Shown here: positions 6,200 through 7,514 of the stretch, one piece after another
Layout: each line of letters starts with the position of its first letter
Numbering within the stretch: the first letter of the stretch is position 1
Assembly (NCBI GenBank): GCA_018652925.1
Contig: JABIBH010000022.1
Location: forward strand, 1 to 7,514
DNA from: a bacterium
Lineage (GTDB): Bacteria; Krumholzibacteriota; Krumholzibacteriia; LZORAL124-64-63
Direction: 5' to 3'
Length of the DNA: 7,514 nt
The notes under the pieces: model-generated
What the model saw: the letters and a program-made list of their open reading frames with translations, nothing else
Told to the model about the DNA's origin: nothing
Databases searched by the model: none
Made by a program: the position numbers and the translations under genes

Positions 6200-6229
6200 T
6201 TGACTAACAGACCAGTTATTCAATACAAT
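6200..6229 (+). promoter_or_regulatory. Sigma70-type promoter for the TPR-aroQ-efp operon
   Basis: TTGACT (6200-6205; five of six matches to the -35 consensus) and TACAAT (6224-6229; five of six to the -10 consensus) are separated by 18 bases, predicting a transcription start near 6236 and a roughly 30-base leader before TTG 6266. It lies in the gap after the membrane module, where a new promoter is expected because the downstream genes are housekeeping. The -10 box overlaps an inverted repeat. Confidence 0.55.
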
Positions 6230-6251
6230 AACCGCTCAACTACTGAATAAC
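6215..6251. repeat. Nested inverted repeats over the promoter -10 and leader
   Basis: GTTATT (6215-6220) is followed after CAATAC by its exact reverse complement AATAAC (6227-6232), covering the -10 box. The longer left arm GTTATTCA (6215-6222) also matches TGAATAAC (6244-6251), ending just before the Shine-Dalgarno region. As DNA the first pair looks like an operator for a dimeric repressor. As RNA, in transcripts reading through from the membrane module, the two pairings would exclude each other. Function is inferred. Confidence 0.4.
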
Positions 6252-6252
6252 C

Positions 6253-6260
6253 GGGAGAGG
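6253..6260 (+). promoter_or_regulatory. Ribosome-binding site fixing a TTG start
   Basis: GGGAGAGG lies 5 bases before TTG 6266 and is the reason for choosing that non-ATG start. The first in-frame ATG (6350) would lose 28 residues and has no comparable site. Confidence 0.6.
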
Positions 6261-6265
6261 CAGCT

Positions 6266-6799
6266 TTGGACATCGATCGTCAAATAAGGTTTTATCAACA
6301 AAAGTTTGAGAGTAATCCTAATTCCCTCTTTGTGATTCCACTAGCAGATATGCGCCGTGCCGGTGGCGATGCAGTTGCTGCTCGTGATTTACTTATAAAA
6401 CACAAGTCAACTATTGAATCCAATCTTTCTGCAATGATTGTTATGGGAAAATGTCTTCATGAAACAGGGAACAGAGATGCTGCCATTGAAATGATGCAGC
6501 AGGCTTTAAGCAAAGACTCTGAAAACCGTGTTGTAGCAAAACTTCTGCAAGAATACGAATCGGCGTCAATTAAAGATGTGAAGCCCAAAGCTCCTGATGT
6601 AATTCCTGAAACTCCGGAAGTTGTTGAAGAAGTGCAAACTCCAGAAGTAAAATCAACTTTTGTGACTATGACTATCGCTGACATTTATCTTCAGCAGGGG
6701 CATAGGGAAAAAGCTCTTGAAATTCTCAACAGAATATTAGAAGTGTCACCTAGCAGAGAAGATGTGCTGGAAAAAATCGCCAAAATTGAGGGCATGTAA
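6266..6799 (+). CDS. Tetratricopeptide repeat protein
   Basis: A 177-residue soluble protein, probably a cytoplasmic scaffold or adaptor. The N-terminal part (about 18-98) has TPR-like helical hairpins, including AMIVMGKCLHETGNRDAAIEMMQQALSKD (about 56-84). A Pro/Glu/Val-rich acidic linker follows (about 101-130, with PETPEVVEEVQTPEV), then one clear C-terminal repeat, TIADIYLQQGHREKALEILNRILEVSPSREDV (about 136-167). There is no signal peptide and no membrane segment. Start TTG 6266 is chosen on a strong Shine-Dalgarno (6253-6260). It is the first gene after a promoter and lies 4 bases before aroQ, so it is co-transcribed with aroQ. TPR proteins with a Pro/Glu linker and a C-terminal TPR are widespread and mostly uncharacterised; no specific partner can be named. 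Confidence 0.85.
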   Translation: MDIDRQIRFYQQKFESNPNSLFVIPLADMRRAGGDAVAARDLLIKHKSTIESNLSAMIVMGKCLHETGNRDAAIEMMQQALSKDSENRVVAKLLQEYESASIKDVKPKAPDVIPETPEVVEEVQTPEVKSTFVTMTIADIYLQQGHREKALEILNRILEVSPSREDVLEKIAKIEGM

Positions 6800-6803
6800 T
6801 TTC

Positions 6804-7256
6804 GTGAGATCTTTGTCATTGGCAATAATTAATGGACCCAACCTGAATAAGCTTGGCAAGCGCGAGTCCAATCACTATGGATCATTCACATACAATGAGC
6901 TTACTGATTATTGTAACCAACAAGCCGCAAGTCTTGGCATTGAGATCGATATTTATCAAAACGATATTGAGGGCGAGCTGGTCCAGTTAATTCATGAACT
7001 CTCGGAAAAAGTTGATGGCATTATTCTAAATGCTGCTGCGTATACGCATACTTCGGTGGCTATTCGGGATGCAGTTTTGACTGTGAATATCCCGGTAGTA
7101 GAAGTGCATATCAGCAATCCTTATGCTCGGGAAGAATTCAGGCGCAAAAATTTATTGTCAGATATAGTTATAGCTTCAATTTCAGGTTTTGGTATTACCA
7201 GCTACAAATTGGCAATTGATGGGATATTCAGTATCCTGGAAGACAAAAATAGGTAA
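6804..7256 (+). CDS. aroQ: Type II 3-dehydroquinate dehydratase
   Basis: Third step of the shikimate pathway: dehydration of 3-dehydroquinate to 3-dehydroshikimate, in the cytoplasm, usually as a dodecamer. The 150-residue product has the normal length for the family. Expected residues are all visible: INGPNLNKLGKRE (9-21) with Asn13 and Arg20; the catalytic Tyr25 in HYGSFTY; NAAAYTHTSVAIRDA (76-90) with Asn76, His82 and Asp89; EVHISN (100-105) with the catalytic His102; and AREEFRRKNLLSD (108-120) with Arg109 and Arg113. The usual SNxEGEL stretch reads NDIEGEL, a mild variation. Start GTG 6804 is chosen because GAGGG lies at 6788-6792 and the protein then begins directly at the first beta-strand. 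An earlier in-frame ATG (6762) would add 14 unrelated residues and overlap the TPR gene. It lies four bases after that gene. Confidence 0.95.
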   Translation: MRSLSLAIINGPNLNKLGKRESNHYGSFTYNELTDYCNQQAASLGIEIDIYQNDIEGELVQLIHELSEKVDGIILNAAAYTHTSVAIRDAVLTVNIPVVEVHISNPYAREEFRRKNLLSDIVIASISGFGITSYKLAIDGIFSILEDKNR

Positions 7257-7338
7257 CAGGTTATTGCCAATATGCTCTATAAATGTTATCAATTACACAG
7301 AGTTTTGACGTAAACAACGAAAACAGGGAGATAAGCCT
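7257..7338 (+). promoter_or_regulatory. Leader between aroQ and efp with a weak possible promoter
   Basis: This 82-base gap is the longest in the window. It contains TTGCCA (7264-7269) and TATCAA (7287-7292) with a 17-base spacer, a poor but possible sigma70 promoter that would give efp its own transcript. TATAAA at 7278-7283 has no matching -35 box. No terminator hairpin is seen, so read-through from aroQ is also likely. Confidence 0.25.
7324..7330 (+). promoter_or_regulatory. Ribosome-binding site fixing the efp TTG start
   Basis: CAGGGAG ends eight bases before TTG 7339 and supports that start. The next in-frame ATG (7381) falls inside the conserved first domain. Confidence 0.6.
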
Positions 7339-7514
7339 TTGGCAAGTACGAGCGATTTTAGAAATGGTCTGGTTCTCGAAATGAAAAATGGACTCTGGAC
7401 CATTGTTGATTTCCAGCATGTAAAGCCTGGCAAAGGCCCAGCTTTTGTGAGAACAAAGCTGAAAAATGTACAAACGGGAAAAGTCATCGAGGAAACTTTC
7501 CGTGCTGGCGAGAA
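7339..7514 (+). CDS. efp: Elongation factor P, N-terminal part (3' end outside window)
   Basis: Translation factor that binds between the P and E sites and rescues ribosomes stalled at polyproline. The first 58 codons are present, covering most of the KOW-like domain [15 protein letters not shown] (2-15), then [17 protein letters not shown] (20-36), then [13 protein letters not shown] and EETFRAGE. Lys32 at the tip of PGKG is the position that is modified in many bacteria. The numbering and the [11 protein letters not shown] form follow the Bacillus-like EF-P, which carries a 5-aminopentanol group at Lys32, rather than the lysylated Lys34 form of gammaproteobacteria. Which modification occurs here cannot be told. 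The gene starts at TTG with CAGGGAG upstream and lies 82 bases after aroQ. The frame is open to the window edge. Often followed by accB-accC in other bacteria. Confidence 0.95.
   Translation, partial: MASTSDFRNGLVLEMKNGLWTIVDFQHVKPGKGPAFVRTKLKNVQTGKVIEETFRAGE

Noticed and set aside
6818..7271. 11-base inverted match ATTGGCAATAA (6818-6828) and TTATTGCCAAT (7261-7271) bracketing aroQ
   Set aside because: A few 11-base inverted matches are expected by chance in a window this size. One copy is inside coding sequence, and there is no target duplication or transposase to suggest a mobile unit.
7305..7310. TTGACG as a -35 box for efp
   Set aside because: A -10 box at normal spacing would fall at the efp ribosome-binding site, leaving no room for a leader, and no TATAAT-like hexamer is there.

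Overview
The window looks like chromosomal DNA of a bacterium of moderate to low GC. Every gene is on the + strand, mostly packed with 1-25 base gaps or 4-base ATGA overlaps. It fits an uncultured or poorly studied, probably Gram-negative-type phylum. The elongation factor P at the right edge has the '[11 protein letters not shown]' form with Lys32, as in Bacillus, not the gammaproteobacterial form. A polyisoprenyl-phosphate sugar transferase on the left implies surface polysaccharide. I cannot name the taxon from the sequence alone.

Left block (1-2863): the 3' end of a sugar-1-phosphate transferase, a PhzF-like isomerase/epimerase-fold gene starting 1 base after it, and a long acyl-CoA dehydrogenase. 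The PhzF-like protein keeps the catalytic Glu and the EDPASG motif but has lost the Gly-His of the other half-site.

Middle block (2871-6190): five genes with no characterised function. They are a small hydrophobic protein, a DUF6754-like protein with two membrane anchors, a six-TM protein, a protein with a soluble domain between two anchors, and a second six-TM protein. Every junction inside the block is an ATGA stop/start overlap, so the five are almost certainly co-translated and probably form one envelope complex. By the positive-inside rule the two soluble domains lie on opposite faces of the membrane. This is the best candidate for an undescribed system here. Two regulatory oddities sit in it. 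One is a terminator-like hairpin with a U-tract inside the first gene. The other is a G9 run at the second/third gene junction, where a single added G would fuse the two proteins in frame.

Right block (6191-7514): a good sigma70-type promoter overlapped by an inverted repeat, then a TTG-start TPR protein, a GTG-start type II 3-dehydroquinate dehydratase (aroQ), and the start of a TTG-start efp that runs off the end. This is a housekeeping operon. An aroQ-efp pair is common and is often followed by accB-accC.

There is no sign of rRNA, tRNA, CRISPR, insertion sequences or phage genes. No gene-free stretch exceeds 85 bases.
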